From assembly GCA_023525715.1 (NCBI GenBank), contig CM042012.1, positions 51,801,008-51,865,007 of the forward strand: a stretch of 64,000 bases of DNA. Reading direction: 5' to 3'. Of the stretch, positions 21,019-33,200 are shown one piece after another (the stretch's first letter is position 1; every line of letters begins with the position of its first letter). This DNA comes from Cichorium intybus (lineage: Eukaryota > Streptophyta > Magnoliopsida > Asterales > Asteraceae). Position numbers and translations under genes: made by a program. Below the pieces are notes generated by a model. The model had not been told where the DNA came from. It saw only the letters and a program-made list of their open reading frames with translations, and searched no databases.

Positions 21019-23723
21019 TGTGACATCCGCCTAAAATGGATTCGGGTCAACCCAACCCAATTGGGAAATTTAATAAACCCTACTCAAGATTTACTTGACG
21101 CTAATAGGATCAAAACCTATACAATACGATATAAATTGACGTTAATAGCAAAATAGCATAGTAAAACGTTATAACTATAATCAAATTAAATTATGATACC
21201 ATATTAAAATCAAATCAAAGTATGATACTCTAATTAAATTAAAAGAGTCAAACTTGAATACTATAATTAAACTTCAAATCAAAGTAGATTGTTATAATCA
21301 AATAATAACCTATTTTTTTTATATAAAACTCTATTTTTATAAACTCTACATTAAATTTTATAAAATTCTTATATTAATTAGTGTATTACATAGAGATGCT
21401 TGTACTAGTGGGAAATTATGAGGACCACCTAAAGTCAAAAGTTATTCTCATGGTCTCCCACTCACACCTCTCATCATCTTTCCTTTCATTTTTCTCCCCA
21501 CACATTATTCTCATCACCACTCAAACCCTCTCTATCCTTTCTCTCCCTCTCAATCTCGAAATTCATCTAAGAAATACCAATTTTCCAGCCAAGAACAAGC
21601 TCTCATACTCAAATCTTCATCCCTATTGAAGCATTCATCAAGGTAAGTTGTTAAAAGTTCCAAATTCATACATGAAACAAATTAAATCCACCAAAATATC
21701 TAAAACTCATTTTATGCATAAACCTGATTTTTCTAAAGATCCCATCAATAAAATAAGAAGTTCTGGAAATTTTCAGAAAATAACTTATTTTTATTGAATT
21801 ACTATAATTATTGCACTAAAATAAGGCAATAATTCACATAAAATACTTTTTGCAATCAATAAATTCTGGGAATATTTTGGAACAACCCATATATTGAGTA
21901 AAGTGGATTTATAAAGTTTCATGCATTTATATTATAGTTTGATGCTTATTTTGTATTTTATTTTGTTGTAGATAAATAAATTGTAAAATATAGTTATGTA
22001 TGTTAAAAACTAGATTTTATATTTTTCGCACCTTATTCACATATTAAAGACTCCATGAATAAATTTACAGAATTTTGTAAGAATGTTTTCGTATTTTTCC
22101 TGATTTAATGTTTATTTAATGGTTTAAATTGATAATAAATAGCTACACATGTCCAAAAATTATAACACCTTATCAGAATATCATATATAACATGGTAATC
22201 ATAAATAAAAAGTCTAATTAATTTCTCTTAGTATTTTCCTATTATTTATGATTTTATTGATTAGTTAATAATGAAAAACATAAGAAATACTTCCCTTAAT
22301 CCAAAATATCCAAAATATTTACAGTAGGCTCAATATAATGTTAGAAAACTATGGTTAGTTTTCCAGAATTTTTAGGGATCTTTCATTATTTGTTTCGAAT
22401 TTTGTTGTTGTTTAAACATTAAAATACTAAATAAATACTAAAGCAGTTAAGAAAAATATGAAAATTTTACAGTAATTACTATTTTATGAAATAATTATTT
22501 TCTGATAATTTCAGAATGTTTCATTACTGTTTAGTATTTAAAACCATTTTCCTAAATATCTAAGCATGTAAAAAAGCATTTTAATGATTATTTCATATAA
22601 ATAATTGTTTATAATATATAAAATCTGTAAATACTTATAATTTGACTAGTTATTATTTTAATAAGAAATTATTAAAATATTTCCTAAAGTGAAAATATAA
22701 ATTAATTAAGCAAAGTAATTAATTCAATTTAAAATTCATTTAACATATAAATACATTAATATTCAAAACAAAATTTGGATAATTGTTAATTCATCTAATA
22801 TAATAATATGTGTCTAAATTATTTTATTAATACTATATTCCTATTTATCGATTCCTAAACCAAAACTATTAATTATAATAGGTTCCACGTCGTTTTGACC
22901 CGAGCCGTCTATCGTACAACACGCGCATTCCTTATTGGACTAATGTGAGTAATCTACCCCGTATTTTATACTTTTCGATACTTTTGGGGTGTATCATGTG
23001 GTTCTAATATGTTTTCAACTTCATTTTATTATTTTATCACAATTGAGACATTGTTGGGACATTTATACTTGAATCATTATTTGTATAATTATTGTTTGTT
23101 TACGCTACATGTACTTGTAGTGCATTATCATTTTTAGTCTAATCTCCATGACTATGCCCGTATTCTTGAGGTACGTTATGGACAATAATAGCGCTATTGG
23201 GTTGACCACCCCGCCTTGGGACGCTAAGGTGATTGATTGCACGTGGTTGAGTGTGTATGATGATTAGATGCTCCATCCTATATATATACTTATATGTATA
23301 TATAGGGTGAGGACTTATTGTTGTTGTTATCATTTGTTAATCAATTTTTGATTTATAAATTGTTATCTCAATAACACTTGTTTGCCAACTTCAAAAGAAA
23401 ACAAATTTCAAATTATTCAAACTCACAATTTTCTTTAATAAAACTAGATTACTCACCAACTCTCGTAGTTGACCTGTTTTTACCCATGATGCAGATTTGA
23501 AGAATGGAGTTGATGAAAAGTAGGGTGTACCTTAGAAACCCACAATACTATTTAAATTTCCTGTAATAAATGTTGTTGTATTTGGATTTGTATTTGTATG
23601 TTGTGGATTTTGTTTGCATACTTAGTACTTAATTGAATCTAATCATATTATAACATAGTTGTCATGAGACTTTGAACAATATATCACGCCTTGATCGATT
23701 CCGCCAAGGATCGGGGTGTGACA
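21019..23723 (+). mobile_element. 5' LTR of the young gypsy element
   Basis: Bounds TGTGACATCC and GGTGTGACA. A TATA box (TATATAAA, 21320-21327) is followed by a C/T-rich leader, a donor-like CAAG|GTAAGT (21643), a 1.2-kb AT-rich stretch, an acceptor-like ATAATAG (22881), a 63-nt GC-richer candidate exon (22882-22944) ending AAT|GTGAGT, palindromes (AATAGCGCTATT at 23187, GGGT/ACCC at 23199, a 10-bp CCTATATATA stem from 23277) and an acceptor-like GATGCAG at 23494. The 82-codon frame at 21381 lies across the leader and is not convincing as a gene. Confidence 0.95.
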
Positions 23724-24551
23724 GATTGGTATCAGAGCCCTTGACTATAGTGAATTAGGTTAATTGCCTTGACCTAGTCTATAGCCTCTAGAGTCCTCTC
23801 GTATGCTAGTTTATAAAATTCACACACAACTGCATGCAACTCGCACTTAGAAAATCCTAGGAATACCTTTGTGTGCTAATTGCTCCCTCATGTGCTTACG
23901 TATTATTCCCGACACTTATATGTGTACATACACTTGTGAACTTTCTCCTCTTTCTCTTAAAATCACACACATACTCAAATGGTTTCAAAATAAGATTTTA
24001 TATACAGATATATTCCTTAGAGCTCATAGGAAATTAAAAGTCATCCACTCTAGTTGGGTAGGATCAAAGTAATGGACGCGTAGTAACTGGAAGGGGGAGG
24101 TGCCGGTAGCCTGAAAGTCCTGACTAGGTAAGCATTCGTATACATCCCAATCAACCGAGGGACCAGTTTGCTTACCTGGGGACCAAAGGCGAGAGTTCCC
24201 AAACCTATAGGCCAAAGCGCGTTATTCACATTACTTTTGAGCCATCAAAATACCCGACCTTATCAAACGTATCCGAAAGGATACACTCCAAAATGGCCAA
24301 CTCATTGGACTATTAAGTTCCCTAATGGGCCTTGAAGTGGGAAAAACATGTGAAAACTTAGTATTGTGGGGGCCCACGCAATTGCTACATGCTTCACATT
24401 TAGTACCCATGGAAAGCCCAAAAGGTGCCCAACACTCCTAACCATGGCCCAACAAGTGTTTTACAATCATTTTACCCAACAATGTCTACAAACTTAATTT
24501 CCATAATCAATTTACAAAAAACTCACAAGTCCATATGCCTGTTTCTCATAG
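23724..24551 (+). other. Primer-binding site and leader of the young element
   Basis: TGGTATCAGAGC at 23727-23738 matches the 3' end of initiator tRNA-Met. The remaining about 800 bases up to the gag ATG have short frames only and should hold the packaging signal and 5' untranslated region. Confidence 0.85.
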
Positions 24552-27500
24552 ATGGCATTACGACCCCCATACGCTGCTCGCAGCAACCGAAGGCTAGCCG
24601 CCCTTATCGCTAAGGAGGTAGCGAATGTCATCCCAACAATTGCAACCCATCTTCAAACTCTTCAGCCGCAAGCTCCAGCAACCACTCATCGTTGCTCGTT
24701 TAAGCATTTTCGTAGCTGTAATCCGCCTTACTTCAAAGGCATAGATGGTGCCACCGCACTCCTCACATGGATCGAAGAAATGGAGAGTACTTTCATCCAC
24801 AGCGAGTGCCCTGAGGACCTGATGGTCCGTCACGCTACAGGGTGCCTCCAAGGTCATGCTCTCTCATGGTGGAACCTAGAAAAACGGGCAAAAGGAGAGG
24901 GTGTTGCCTTGGGAATGACCTGGTCAAAACTAAAGGAACGCATGATAGAAAAGTTCTGTCCGGACAGCGAATTGCAAACTCTCGAGGAGGAATTCTGGAA
25001 TCTGAAACAGGTGGGAGGAGACAACGCGGCCTACACTAATAGATTCTATGATCTTTCAAGACTCCTACCTCACATGGTTCAACCTACGAAAACTGCAATA
25101 CGTCGCTACATCAAAGGGTTACCGCGCCAGATCCGTGATTCGGTGACCAGCAGCAGGCCATCTACTCTGGAATCCGCTATTGAAATAGCAGGTCAACTCA
25201 ACGAGGATAATATGAACGATGGTGTCCTCCCACGCAAGGGTTCAAAGATGACAACTGAAAAGCCGACCCCTGAGACCCCCTTAATTGTCAAGTCCGAGTC
25301 CTCACACCGACACGACAAAAAGAAGCGGAAAAGCCATCACCACAACCATGCTGTTATTACCCCTGCTGCTCCTATCACCCAAGTCACCCAACCAAACAAA
25401 AAGCCGTATACCGGACCTCACCCCCTCTGTAACCATTGTAACTATCACCATATGTCCACCAGCCCGTGTCGCCTTTGTACGACTTGTGGTCGCTATGGCC
25501 ACTTGGCGGACACATGCCGTGCACCAAAAACTCAGCGACCATTCGCTCTACCCTCAAATCAGCAAACACAAACCCGGTATCCAACTGGAACATGCTTCAA
25601 CTGTGGTGACCCCACCCATTTCAGAAACGCGTGTCCTAGGCTTGTCAATATCATTAACACTCAAGCCCAGGCAAATCCAACAATGCAGGTTCCAGCTCCC
25701 AAAGGCCGAGCATTTGTCATTACCGCAACCCAAGCACAGACCGATAACAAGGTCGTAAATGGTACGTTTCTCATAAATGACTGCTACGCATCAGTACTTT
25801 TTGATTCAGGTGCCGACAAAAGTTTTGTGTCCTTGGAATTTGAACCCATACTTCACACACCTCGCACGATACTTGATGAACACTTTACCGTAGAAGTCGC
25901 CAATGGAAAAAACATTTCACTCAATGCAGTCATCCAAGATTGCACTTTTGATTTTTGCGGTCATAAATTTTCTGTCAATTTAGTTCCTATGGAACTTGGT
26001 AGCTTCGACATCATCGTGGGAATGGATTGGCTATCCCAAAACCATGCTGAAATAGTGTGTTACGAGAAGTTTATTCGTATTCCTCTTGCCGACGGTCAAA
26101 GTCTTCGTATTTATGGCGAGACTCGTTCAAAAAAACTTAGTCTTATGTCATGTACTCAAGCTCGATCGTATCTACGTAAAGAATACATGGCTTTCTTAGC
26201 CCATGTGGTGGAAACAAAGGTCAAAGAAAAGAAGATCGAAGATATTCCGATTGTACGAGACTTTCCCGACATCTTTCCCGATGACGTATCTGGACTCCCT
26301 CCAGTACGTGAGCTAGAGTTCCGCATCGATCTCGTTCCTGAGGCTGCTCCCATAGCCAAGTCTCCATATCGGTTGGCTCCAACCGAGATGCAAGAATTGG
26401 CAAGTCAGCTCCAAGAATTAACCGATAAGGGATTTATCCGCCCTAGTACTTCACCCTGGGGAGCCCCGGTTCTCTTCATCAAAAAGAAAGATGGTTCGTT
26501 TCGTATGTGTATCGATTATCGGGAGTTAAATAAATTGACCATCAAGAACCGATATCCGTTACCTCGGATCGACGACCTTTTTGATCAGCTTCAAGGAGCT
26601 TCATGTTTCTCAAAAATCGACCTCCGCTCGGGTTATCACCAATTTCGAGTACGGGAAGAAGACATCCCCAAAACCGCTTTCCGAACCCGCTATGGCCATT
26701 ACGAGTTCACCGTTATGCCTTTTGGCCTAACGAATGCCCCTGCCGCATTCATGGACTTGATGAATCGGGTATTTAAACCTTATCTCGACCGTTTTGTTAT
26801 CGTCTTTATTGATGACATCCTCATTTACTCCAAGACAAAGGCAGACCATGAAAGACACCTTCGTCTAACTCTCCAAACATTGCAAGGAAATCAGCTCTAT
26901 GCCAAATTTTCGAAATGCGAGTTTTGGTTAAATGAGGTACAATTCCTCGGTCATATTGTAAGCGACAAGGGTATTTTAGTCGATCCTGCAAAAGTTGAAG
27001 CAGTTAAGAATTGGAAAGCCCTACGTAACCCCAAGGAAATTCGGTCATTCCTCGGTTTAGCTGGCTATTACCGGCGTTTCATTTCAAATTTCTCAAAGAT
27101 CGCTTTACCGCTTACTTTTCTCACTTGCAAGGGTACGCCATTTGATTGGGGACCCAAGCAAGAAGACGCTTTCCAAACCCTTAAACAAAGATTGTGTGAC
27201 GCTCCGATTCTTACACTTCCTGAAGGATCCGAAGATTTTGTGGTATACTGCGATGCCTCCAATCTCGGTCTAGGTTATGTTTTGATGCAAAGGGGAAAGG
27301 TTATAGCTTACGCATCGCGACAACTCAAAATTCATGAAAGGAATTATACGACTCATGATTTGGAGCTCGGTGCCGTGGTTTTCGCTCTTAAAATTTGGAG
27401 GCATTACCTTTACGGCACTAAATGCGTAATTTTCACCGACCACAAGAGCTTGCAACATATTCTTAATCAAAAAGAACTCAATATGAGACAAACACGATGG

Positions 27501-29075
27501 GTCGAACTCCTAAATGATTACGAGTGTGAAATACGCTATCATCCGGGCAAGGCAAACGTCGTAGCTGACGCGTTAAGCCGAAAAGAACATGCCAAAGCAT
27601 TTCATCTAATATGTTCTCCTATCTTGTCCAATCTCAGTGACCGAATTCGAGGAGCCCAACACTCGGCAATTACCGAAAATGACATGCCCACGGGAATTGA
27701 TGGGGAGTTGGAAAGTAAATCTGATGGTATTTTCTATTATCAAGATCGCATCTGGATCCCAGATCGCGACAATCTTCGTACATTCCTGATGGAAGAAATC
27801 CATAAAACTCGATATTCCATTCATCCTGGCGCTGACAAGATGTATCATGGCTTGAGAACCAATTATTGGTGGTCAGGAATGAAAAAGGATATTGCTTTAT
27901 TCGTGGCCAAATGTCTTACATGTTCCAGAGTCAAAGCAGAACATCAACGACCCTCTGGACTATTGGTCCAACCGGTAATCCCCGAGTGGAAATGGGAAGC
28001 GATCGCCATGAATTTCGTAACCAAACTTCCCCGTACCACTAAGGGACACGACAGCATTTGGGTAATCATTGACCGTTTGACCAAATCCGCTCATTTCCTT
28101 CCCATCCGTGAAGATTTCAAGGTCGAACAACTTGCTCGAATTTACATCGACGAGATAGTTAGTCGGCATGGCATCCCTCTCAGCATCATTTCAGATCGTG
28201 ATGGGAGATTTCTCTCTCGGTTCTGGCAATCACTTCAAGAAGCCATGGGAACCCGCCTCGATCTCAGTACCGCCTATCATCCTCAGACCGATGGTCAATC
28301 TGAGAGGACAATTCAAACACTCGAAGATATGTTGAGGGCGTGTGTCTTAGATTTCGGAGGAAACTGGGACTCTCATTTACCGTTGGTGGAATTCTCCTAT
28401 AATAACAGTTATCATTCTAGCATCAAGATGCCACCATTTGAAGCATTGTATGGCCGTAAATGCCGATCTCCTATTTGCTGGCATGAAATTGGCGAGTCCC
28501 ACGTGATTCGCGCAACAGTGGATTCTCCAATCGTTGGTCCTGAGCTTATCCAGGAAACAACCGACAAAATCACTCAGATTCGCAATAACCTTCTCGCAGC
28601 TCGTAGCCGACAAAAGAGTTACGCCGACAAGCGACGCAAACCGCTTGAATTTACCGTGGGTGACATGGTCATGTTAAAAGTGTCCCCATGGAAAGGTGTG
28701 GTTCGATTCGGACGCAAGGGTAAATTGGCACCACGCTATGTAGGCCCGTTCAAAATCCTGAAAAGGATCGGACCAGTAGCCTACGAGTTGGATCTACCAA
28801 TAGAGCTTAATAAAGTACACCCAGTATTTCATATAGCCAACCTCAAGAAGTGTTTAGCAGACGAGAACCTTCATGTTCCTCTTGAGGATATCCAAATCGA
28901 CGAGACAATGCAATTTATCGAGAAACCCTTGGAAATTGCCGACCGAATGGAAAAGCAACTCAAAAGAAGTCGCATTCCCCTGGTCAAGGTAAAGTGGCAG
29001 TCAGCACGTGGACCTGAGTATACATGGGAGCGTGAGGATCAAATGCGTACCAAATACCCACAACTTTTCTCTTAA
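24552..29075 (+). CDS. Full-length gypsy gag-pol polyprotein, 1507 aa
   Basis: One uninterrupted frame. Gag spans residues 1-300 (Trp-rich capsid, WWNLEKRAKG; CCHC knuckles at 309-322 and 348-361). Protease has FDSGA (Asp418). Reverse transcriptase covers about 600-790, with FIDD at 752-755. RNase H has Asp901, Glu938, Asp963 and Asp1006. Integrase covers about 1075-1330, with HHCC His1084, His1091, Cys1121 and Cys1124, Asp1215 and Glu1251 in D35E spacing. The first catalytic Asp is replaced by Asn1154 (MNF, codon AAT at 28011-28013); both other polyproteins in this window keep MDF there. GPF is at 1399 and a chromodomain-like tail (VKVKW, YTWERED) at about 1450-1505. Start chosen as the first ATG giving the complete gag. 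Reverse transcription looks possible, but strand transfer by its own integrase is probably impaired. Clade Tekay/Del-like by motif. Confidence 0.97.
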   Translation: MALRPPYAARSNRRLAALIAKEVANVIPTIATHLQTLQPQAPATTHRCSFKHFRSCNPPYFKGIDGATALLTWIEEMESTFIHSECPEDLMVRHATGCLQGHALSWWNLEKRAKGEGVALGMTWSKLKERMIEKFCPDSELQTLEEEFWNLKQVGGDNAAYTNRFYDLSRLLPHMVQPTKTAIRRYIKGLPRQIRDSVTSSRPSTLESAIEIAGQLNEDNMNDGVLPRKGSKMTTEKPTPETPLIVKSESSHRHDKKKRKSHHHNHAVITPAAPITQVTQPNKKPYTGPHPLCNHCNYHHMSTSPCRLCTTCGRYGHLADTCRAPKTQRPFALPSNQQTQTRYPTGTCFNCGDPTHFRNACPRLVNIINTQAQANPTMQVPAPKGRAFVITATQAQTDNKVVNGTFLINDCYASVLFDSGADKSFVSLEFEPILHTPRTILDEHFTVEVANGKNISLNAVIQDCTFDFCGHKFSVNLVPMELGSFDIIVGMDWLSQNHAEIVCYEKFIRIPLADGQSLRIYGETRSKKLSLMSCTQARSYLRKEYMAFLAHVVETKVKEKKIEDIPIVRDFPDIFPDDVSGLPPVRELEFRIDLVPEAAPIAKSPYRLAPTEMQELASQLQELTDKGFIRPSTSPWGAPVLFIKKKDGSFRMCIDYRELNKLTIKNRYPLPRIDDLFDQLQGASCFSKIDLRSGYHQFRVREEDIPKTAFRTRYGHYEFTVMPFGLTNAPAAFMDLMNRVFKPYLDRFVIVFIDDILIYSKTKADHERHLRLTLQTLQGNQLYAKFSKCEFWLNEVQFLGHIVSDKGILVDPAKVEAVKNWKALRNPKEIRSFLGLAGYYRRFISNFSKIALPLTFLTCKGTPFDWGPKQEDAFQTLKQRLCDAPILTLPEGSEDFVVYCDASNLGLGYVLMQRGKVIAYASRQLKIHERNYTTHDLELGAVVFALKIWRHYLYGTKCVIFTDHKSLQHILNQKELNMRQTRWVELLNDYECEIRYHPGKANVVADALSRKEHAKAFHLICSPILSNLSDRIRGAQHSAITENDMPTGIDGELESKSDGIFYYQDRIWIPDRDNLRTFLMEEIHKTRYSIHPGADKMYHGLRTNYWWSGMKKDIALFVAKCLTCSRVKAEHQRPSGLLVQPVIPEWKWEAIAMNFVTKLPRTTKGHDSIWVIIDRLTKSAHFLPIREDFKVEQLARIYIDEIVSRHGIPLSIISDRDGRFLSRFWQSLQEAMGTRLDLSTAYHPQTDGQSERTIQTLEDMLRACVLDFGGNWDSHLPLVEFSYNNSYHSSIKMPPFEALYGRKCRSPICWHEIGESHVIRATVDSPIVGPELIQETTDKITQIRNNLLAARSRQKSYADKRRKPLEFTVGDMVMLKVSPWKGVVRFGRKGKLAPRYVGPFKILKRIGPVAYELDLPIELNKVHPVFHIANLKKCLADENLHVPLEDIQIDETMQFIEKPLEIADRMEKQLKRSRIPLVKVKWQSARGPEYTWEREDQMRTKYPQLFS

Positions 29076-29125
29076 GGTACTCTCTTCTTAAATTTCGGGA
29101 CGAAATTTCCGAAAGTAGGGGAGAC
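29076..29125 (+). other. Polypurine tract region of the young element
   Basis: Between the stop codon and the 3' LTR, GAAAGTAGGGGAGAC (29111-29125) is the plus-strand priming polypurine tract. Confidence 0.9.
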
Positions 29126-31830
29126 TGTGACATCCGCCTAAAATGGATTCGGGTCAACCCAACCCAATTGGGAAATTTAATAAACCCTACTCAAGATTTA
29201 CTTGACGCTAATAGGATCAAAACCTATACAATACGATATAAATTGACGTTAATAGCAAAATAGCATAGTAAAACGTTATAACTATAATCAAATTAAATTA
29301 TGATACCATATTAAAATCAAATCAAAGTATGATACTCTAATTAAATTAAAAGAGTCAAACTTGAATACTATAATTAAACTTCAAATCAAAGTAGATTGTT
29401 ATAATCAAATAATAACCTATTTTTTTTATATAAAACTCTATTTTTATAAACTCTACATTAAATTTTATAAAATTCTTATATTAATTAGTGTATTACATAG
29501 AGATGCTTGTACTAGTGGGAAATTATGAGGACCACCTAAAGTCAAAAGTTATTCTCATGGTCTCCCACTCACACCTCTCATCATCTTTCCTTTCATTTTT
29601 CTCCCCACACATTATTCTCATCACCACTCAAACCCTCTCTATCCTTTCTCTCCCTCTCAATCTCGAAATTCATCTAAGAAATACCAATTTTCCAGCCAAG
29701 AACAAGCTCTCATACTCAAATCTTCATCCCTATTGAAGCATTCATCAAGGTAAGTTGTTAAAAGTTCCAAATTCATACATGAAACAAATTAAATCCACCA
29801 AAATATCTAAAACTCATTTTATGCATAAACCTGATTTTTCTAAAGATCCCATCAATAAAATAAGAAGTTCTGGAAATTTTCAGAAAATAACTTATTTTTA
29901 TTGAATTACTATAATTATTGCACTAAAATAAGGCAATAATTCACATAAAATACTTTTTGCAATCAATAAATTCTGGGAATATTTTGGAACAACCCATATA
30001 TTGAGTAAAGTGGATTTATAAAGTTTCATGCATTTATATTATAGTTTGATGCTTATTTTGTATTTTATTTTGTTGTAGATAAATAAATTGTAAAATATAG
30101 TTATGTATGTTAAAAACTAGATTTTATATTTTTCGCACCTTATTCACATATTAAAGACTCCATGAATAAATTTACAGAATTTTGTAAGAATGTTTTCGTA
30201 TTTTTCCTGATTTAATGTTTATTTAATGGTTTAAATTGATAATAAATAGCTACACATGTCCAAAAATTATAACACCTTATCAGAATATCATATATAACAT
30301 GGTAATCATAAATAAAAAGTCTAATTAATTTCTCTTAGTATTTTCCTATTATTTATGATTTTATTGATTAGTTAATAATGAAAAACATAAGAAATACTTC
30401 CCTTAATCCAAAATATCCAAAATATTTACAGTAGGCTCAATATAATGTTAGAAAACTATGGTTAGTTTTCCAGAATTTTTAGGGATCTTTCATTATTTGT
30501 TTCGAATTTTGTTGTTGTTTAAACATTAAAATACTAAATAAATACTAAAGCAGTTAAGAAAAATATGAAAATTTTACAGTAATTACTATTTTATGAAATA
30601 ATTATTTTCTGATAATTTCAGAATGTTTCATTACTGTTTAGTATTTAAAACCATTTTCCTAAATATCTAAGCATGTAAAAAAGCATTTTAATGATTATTT
30701 CATATAAATAATTGTTTATAATATATAAAATCTGTAAATACTTATAATTTGACTAGTTATTATTTTAATAAGAAATTATTAAAATATTTCCTAAAGTGAA
30801 AATATAAATTAATTAAGCAAAGTAATTAATTCAATTTAAAATTCATTTAACATATAAATACATTAATATTCAAAACAAAATTTGGATAATTGTTAATTCA
30901 TCTAATATAATAATATGTGTCTAAATTATTTTATTAATACTATATTCCTATTTATCGATTCCTAAACCAAAACTATTAATTATAATAGGTTCCACGTCGT
31001 TTTGACCCGAGCCGTCTATCGTACAACACGCGCATTCCTTATTGGACTAATGTGAGTAATCTACCCCGTATTTTATACTTTTCGATACTTTTGGGGTGTA
31101 TCATGTGGTTCTAATATGTTTTCAACTTCATTTTATTATTTTATCACAATTGAGACATTGTTGGGACATTTATACTTGAATCATTATTTGTATAATTATT
31201 GTTTGTTTACGCTACATGTACTTGTAGTGCATTATCATTTTTAGTCTAATCTCCATGACTATGCCCGTATTCTTGAGGTACGTTATGGACAATAATAGCG
31301 CTATTGGGTTGACCACCCCGCCTTGGGACGCTAAGGTGATTGATTGCACGTGGTTGAGTGTGTATGATGATTAGATGCTCCATCCTATATATATACTTAT
31401 ATGTATATATAGGGTGAGGACTTATTGTTGTTGTTATCATTTGTTAATCAATTTTTGATTTATAAATTGTTATCTCAATAACACTTGTTTGCCAACTTCA
31501 AAAGAAAACAAATTTCAAATTATTCAAACTCACAATTTTCTTTAATAAAACTAGATTACTCACCAACTCTCGTAGTTGACCTGTTTTTACCCATGATGCA
31601 GATTTGAAGAATGGAGTTGATGAAAAGTAGGGTGTACCTTAGAAACCCACAATACTATTTAAATTTCCTGTAATAAATGTTGTTGTATTTGGATTTGTAT
31701 TTGTATGTTGTGGATTTTGTTTGCATACTTAGTACTTAATTGAATCTAATCATATTATAACATAGTTGTCATGAGACTTTGAACAATATATCACGCCTTG
31801 ATCGATTCCGCCAAGGATCGGGGTGTGACA
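29126..31830 (+). mobile_element. 3' LTR of the young gypsy element
   Basis: Matches 21019-23723 at a constant offset of 8107, with no indel. Followed by target duplication TGCCT at 31831-31835. Confidence 0.97.
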
Positions 31831-32722
31831 TGCCTAACATGCAACATCATATAGTAAGGTGAGGATACTCACCTGAATCTCAACCTTCCGGATAATTTGC
31901 TAATATCCCAAACTAGGCGCGTCCGATCACCTAAATCCCACATACACAACATATTAATCACTCACTAAAACTCCTATAGACTTGCCTAAAGGTCAGACCC
32001 AACATTTGCTAACAACCATGGGTCGGAAGTAAGCTTTTGGTCAAACAGTCGCTCGCCGCGGCGCCACCTCTCCCTTACGCGTCGCGGACTATCATTACAC
32101 TTACGGGGTTTTACTCGAACCCGCGTCGCCGACATAGCCTGTCCGCGTCGCGGACTCGTAATAGTCTGAAATCCTCTTTTTGCTCTTAACCAGTACAGCC
32201 ATTGATTAGGGTTCCATTCTACACCCTTCCTGGGATCAGAAACTACCTTAAGGTCACTCTCTTATGGACATGCAAGTCCATGCATGTCCTTGGTCCAAAC
32301 CCTAAGTGTTACAAGTCATCTAAGACTACTAATCAAGGGATAACACCATAAAGACGGGATAGAATGAAATATCAGAAGGTAGATCCTCTTACCTTGTTTC
32401 TGGGAAATAGAGGAATGCACCCGATCGGCTACAAGCCTTTCCCCACGTTGTATCTCTTCCTTCAAATCTTCAAAGCCTTAGAAACGAAGAGCCTCTGCTG
32501 AAACCAGTCGACTCCACTCCAGAGAACTTCCAAAAACACGAACCCTAGGGCTGTGGTCCTTTATATAGGCGTTTAAATCCGAATTAGGGTTTTTCATGAC
32601 TGTGGCGCACCGCGCCGCGGATTCTTTCGAACCGCGCCGCACGTACAAATCCTACGCGATTCTAGATTCTTCCAAAAGCCGCGCCGCGGATTCCTCAGGG
32701 CCGCGACTCGGCGGAACGGGTC

Positions 32723-33200
32723 TTACAATTCTCCCCCACTTGAAAGGATTTCGTCCCCGAAATCTGTGCCTGTAAACAACTCGGGGTAATGCCTTCGCAT
32801 TTCTTCCCCGGATTCCCAAGTACATTCAGACCCCTTACAATGCTGCCACAGCACCTTAACTACCCCTATCATCTTATTTCGTAAAGTCTTTATTTTCCTT
32901 TCTTTGGTAGCAACCGGTCGCTCCACATAGTTCAAGCGTTCGTCAATTTGGATACCCTCCAAGGGCACAATTGAAGTTTCATCGGTAATGCACTTCCTGA
33001 GTCGGGAAACGTGGAACGTGTCGTGAATCTGGCTAAGCTGCTCGGGCAGCTTCAATCGGTAGGCTACCTTACCTACTTGTGCGATGATTCGATATGGTCC
33101 AATGTACCTAGAGCCAGGCTTTCCTCGATTCCTGAAACGAATAACCCCCTTCCAAAGCGACACCTTAAGAAGAACAAAACTTCCAACCTGGAACTCAAGA
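32723..33200 (-). pseudogene. 3' end of the second element's pol (GPF module and chromodomain)
   Basis: From about 33200 the minus strand reads DLEFQVGSFVLLKVSLWKG, a GPY-type IGPYRII module, AYRLKLPEQ, HDTFHVSRLRKC and a chromodomain-like tail (GVVKVLWQH, CTWESGEEMRRHYPELF), with the stop inside the LTR. Upstream of about 33215 the frame meets a stop and the homology fades. It is the only recognisable coding part of this element and marks it as a minus-strand chromovirus. Confidence 0.85.

Larger units (their letters stand above)
21019..31830 (+). mobile_element. Complete young Ty3/gypsy element, 10,812 bp
   Basis: Two 2705-bp LTRs (21019-23723 and 29126-31830), a primer-binding site, one full gag-pol frame and a polypurine tract, flanked by TGCCT (21014-21018 and 31831-31835). 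The LTRs have equal length and I found no difference between them in the stretches compared, so the insertion is very recent. It lies inside an LTR of another element whose intact twin shows the empty site. The structure is complete; the only defect I see is one integrase residue. Confidence 0.97.
20447..32727 (-). mobile_element. Left LTR of the second gypsy element, split by a later insertion
   Basis: 20447-21018 plus 31836-32727 make a 1464-bp LTR nearly identical to 50573-52037 (1465 bp). Bounds are TGTAACGCC and GGTCTTACA. The uninterrupted partner reads straight through AGATGCCTAACATG at about 51139, proving the empty site. To its right, the reverse complement of a polypurine tract (ATTCTCCCCCACTTGAAAGG) and a pol end confirm that this is the 3' LTR of a minus-strand element. 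CG-rich words (CCGCGCCGCGG and CGCGTCGCGG types) recur near 32040-32160 and 32590-32720. Confidence 0.88.

Noticed and set aside
21381..21629. 82-codon frame present identically at 29488-29736
   Set aside because: It is in the LTR leader and is repeated only because the LTR is. There are no protein-like motifs and it crosses the candidate first exon.
25285..25758. 157-codon frame and other overlapping frames inside the young element's ORF
   Set aside because: Out-of-frame shadows of the gag-pol frame.
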